Below, piece by piece: positions 62,347 through 64,000 of a stretch of DNA of 64,000 bases. The translations under genes and the position numbers were made by a program. This DNA comes from JARRNE01 sp963824085. GTDB lineage: Bacteria > Pseudomonadota > Gammaproteobacteria > Chromatiales > Chromatiaceae. Location: NCBI GenBank assembly GCA_963824085.1, contig CAWGNT010000023.1:496001-560000 (forward strand), in the 5' to 3' direction. Every line of letters begins with the position of its first letter. The first letter of the stretch is position 1. The notes under the pieces were generated by a model that worked only from the letters and a program-made list of their open reading frames with translations, had not been told where the DNA came from and ran no database searches.

Positions 62347-62521
62347 CCTAGATTCGGAAGTCGAACCACGAAGGACACGAAAAACACGAAGAGCTTCAAA
62401 TAGCTACTTCCAATTGCGCCATCAGGTGGAGGGTGAAGTCGGATCTACCCCCATTTCCTATTTCGCCGTTGTTCTACTTCGTGTTTCTTCGTGCTCTTCG
62501 TGGTGAACTGTTCTTTTTAGG
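62347..62521. mobile_element. 175-bp CACGAAG element, copy C (MITE-like)
   Basis: Third member of the element family: exactly 175 bp, with the same inverted arms (GAACCACGAAG at the left, CTTCGTGGTGAAC at the right) but a different central sequence, so it is an older subfamily. It begins CCTAGATTC and ends TTTTTAGG. Flanks carry GTCAT (62342–62346 and 62522–62526), a perfect 5-bp duplication. It lies between the amidohydrolase remnant and the PilZ gene. Confidence 0.82.
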
Positions 62522-62613
62522 GTCATCGGTTTGTCACAAGAGCTCCGCAGCTTCGTCAAATTCACGCACTAAGATATGGCGACTAAGAGAGAACACAGAC
62601 GAGGCCAGGACAC

Positions 62614-62967
62614 ATGAGTGTGGAACGCAGATACGGCGAGCGGTTTGCAGTCGAGCTCAGGGTGCAGATCCGCTATCGCAAGCGCCGGTTTCTCTGCGCT
62701 CGGGCGCGTGACCTGTCCACGGACGGCCTGTACCTGGAGGTGCGCAACCTAACCTTGCCCTCGGGTACCCTGATGGAGCTTGAGCTCGATCACCGTGGTA
62801 AGTACCGGCTGATACCAGCCGTGGTGATCCACCATAGCGGCCCCGGGGTTGGCGTCATGTTTCGCGATCCCCAGCCCGAGCTGTTCCGGGAACTGGTTCA
62901 AATGGGACCGGCGACACCGTTCGGTAGAGTGCAGACGAGCGGAGTCGAACGTCCCGGGAAGTATTGA
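62614..62967 (+). CDS. PilZ-domain protein
   Basis: A 117-residue PilZ protein, expected to bind cyclic di-GMP. It carries the two motifs: VERRYGERFAVE (RxxxR near residue 6) and DLSTDGLYLEV (D/N-x-S-x-x-G near residue 36). No other domain is attached, so it probably works by binding a partner once c-di-GMP is bound. No c-di-GMP synthesis or hydrolysis gene is nearby. The ATG follows a weak purine stretch. It stands alone after the element at 62347. Confidence 0.88.
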   Translation: MSVERRYGERFAVELRVQIRYRKRRFLCARARDLSTDGLYLEVRNLTLPSGTLMELELDHRGKYRLIPAVVIHHSGPGVGVMFRDPQPELFRELVQMGPATPFGRVQTSGVERPGKY

Positions 62968-63100
62968 CCGCTGGGCTGGCGCGCCGGGCGCAGCCGGAGC
63001 TCTGCAGATGGGGAAGACCGCCGAAACCGCCAATCGTGCCCGGGACAGGGGTAGAGCAGCGAGGGGATAACGGCCCGTCCTGGAAAAAGCGGCTCGCCCC

Positions 63101-63430
63101 TTACCAGCTAAACAGGAGCCATTGCGGAACCGCGTTGTTCCAGACGCGGTTTTGTTGCGTATCCAATACGCCATCCCCGTTGGTGTCGAGCATGTAGTAC
63201 GACGGACCCACCACGGGCTTCACCTTCACCATGTACAGCTGGCCGTGAACGCGGTACTCATAGATGGTGCTCTTCTCGGTCTCGATGATGGTGACCTCCG
63301 GCTCCACCGTTTCCCCTTGATAGGATGGGGGTGGCAGGGAGGGCGCCTCCGGGACCCCTTCGGGCACGGGCTGCGCGACCGCAACGTTTAAGGTCGTTGT
63401 GAGCGCAGCAGCGACAAGCGTTGATTTCAT
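63101..63430 (-). CDS. DUF2782-family exported protein
   Basis: A 109-residue protein with a signal peptide (VAAALTTTLNVAVAQ). The mature part is a Pro/Glu-rich linker and the DUF2782 region TIIETEKSTIYEYRVHGQLY, VKVKPVVGPSYYMLDTNGDG, then NAVPQWLLFSW. ATG at 63430 is the start; longer upstream frames belong to no family. It lies divergent from rep. In many gammaproteobacteria it sits near polA. Function unknown. Confidence 0.87.
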   Translation of the reverse strand: MKSTLVAAALTTTLNVAVAQPVPEGVPEAPSLPPPSYQGETVEPEVTIIETEKSTIYEYRVHGQLYMVKVKPVVGPSYYMLDTNGDGVLDTQQNRVWNNAVPQWLLFSW

Positions 63431-63632
63431 GGGGCGGGCCGGCCTTTCTACAACAGGAGACCGCCTTATGGTAGTACGTCGCTTCGGGAATTTCCCGCGT
63501 TTCTTCCCTGCCGCGCGCCGCGCTATTCTTCCTGCCCGCCGTGCCATCTCCCCGCGGCGAGGCTGGCCCGGAAGACGGCGGCCCCGACCCAGACCGAGCG
63601 CCGCGGAGTCGGCGGACAGGATGCAGCTACCG

Positions 63633-64000
63633 ATGAGCGACCTCAATCCCAGCCAGCAACGCGCTGTCACGTACATCGGTGGCCCCCTGCTGGTGCTCGC
63701 CGGGGCCGGCTCTGGCAAGACGCGCGTCATTACCCGGAAAATCGCCTACCTGCTCGGCGAGTGCGGGATGGCGCCTCGTCACGTCTGTGCCGTCACCTTC
63801 ACCAACAAGGCGGCACGCGAGATGAAGACGCGCGTGGCACGCCGGCTCAAGCGGCTTGACACGCGCGGAGTCACAATCTGCACCTTTCACACCCTGGGGC
63901 TGAGCATCCTTCGCCGAGACTACCGGCTGGCGGGCTACCGCAGCGGCTTCTCCCTGTTCGACACGCAGGATTCCGAAGCCGTGCTCAGGGACCACCTGCG
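63633..64000 (+). CDS. rep: ATP-dependent DNA helicase Rep (5' part)
   Basis: A superfamily-1 DNA helicase of the UvrD/Rep family, cut off by the window end after 122 codons. Visible motifs: Q-motif SDLNPSQQRAV, Walker A VLAGAGSGKTRVI, the Ia motif FTNKAAREMKTRV and CTFHTLGLSILRRDYRLAGY. NPSQQRAV fits Rep (the single-strand translocase that helps replication forks). The start may be ATG at 63621 or 63633; neither has a strong ribosome binding site. It is divergent from the DUF2782 gene. The full gene would be about 670 codons. Confidence 0.9.
   Translation, partial: MSDLNPSQQRAVTYIGGPLLVLAGAGSGKTRVITRKIAYLLGECGMAPRHVCAVTFTNKAAREMKTRVARRLKRLDTRGVTICTFHTLGLSILRRDYRLAGYRSGFSLFDTQDSEAVLRDHL

Overview
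The window is 64 kb of GC-rich bacterial chromosome. It most resembles a gammaproteobacterium: rraA, aceK, nudE/yrfG, rhlB–trxA–rho, a DUF2782 gene divergent from rep, mlaC, murU and mtgA all fit that group. An S-adenosylhomocysteine riboswitch and a pyk–pgk–gap–tkt block agree with this. I cannot name the genus. I see no rRNA, tRNA, CRISPR array, phage or transposase gene. The mobile DNA consists of small non-coding elements.

Layout. 0–9 kb: a cupin protein, a GT-B-like glycosyltransferase, hemF, mlaC, a thioredoxin, a DUF3300/DUF2950 pair of exported proteins, a GAF protein and a divergent unknown gene. 9–15.4 kb: an isoaspartyl peptidase, then a compact plus-strand run of five genes (a six-cysteine exported peptide, a LEA-type lipoprotein, a TelA-like coiled-coil protein, a single-pass membrane protein and a coiled-coil protein with a glycine-rich tail), followed by an exported DsrE-like protein. 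This run is the best candidate here for an undescribed system. 15.5–18.8 kb: a wrecked glycogen phosphorylase gene carrying a small insertion element, a Tat-signal class V aminotransferase-like protein and 0.86 kb without a gene. 18.8–25 kb, minus strand: cysK, mtgA, and the glyoxylate-shunt genes aceA, rraA and aceK. 26.4–33.5 kb, minus strand: tkt, gap, pgk, pyk and fba, ending in a clear terminator. 34.7–38.7 kb, plus strand: metK, then an SAH riboswitch, ahcY and metF, the methyl cycle, ending in a terminator. 39–42.3 kb, minus strand: pta and ackA. 43–54 kb: thiol-disulfide, nucleotide, RNA-helicase and transcription-termination genes, murU, and a ligase/deacylase-like pair. 54–61 kb: lipA, lutCBA (lactate oxidation) and two glycosyltransferases. 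61–64 kb: small proteins (one PilZ), a remnant amidohydrolase gene, DUF2782 and the 5' part of rep.

Repeats are the other theme. Three copies of an exactly 175-bp element with CACGAAG-rich inverted ends are each flanked by a 5-bp target duplication (GTGAA, TTAAT, GTCAT). Two copies of a second element of 172–173 bp start GGTGATTAG and end CTAATCACC; one has a perfect 8-bp duplication. A third repeat of about 115 bp occurs twice. There is also a 9-copy array of a 7-bp unit and a 102-bp inverted-repeat unit. Without transposase genes these look like non-autonomous (MITE-like) families.

Metabolically the genes describe a respiratory heterotroph or mixotroph able to use acetate (aceA/aceK, ackA/pta) and lactate (lutABC), with gluconeogenesis and pentose-phosphate functions encoded together. 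Starts were chosen from Shine-Dalgarno sites, gene overlaps and family length. Functions of recognised families rest on remembered family motifs, not on a database search.
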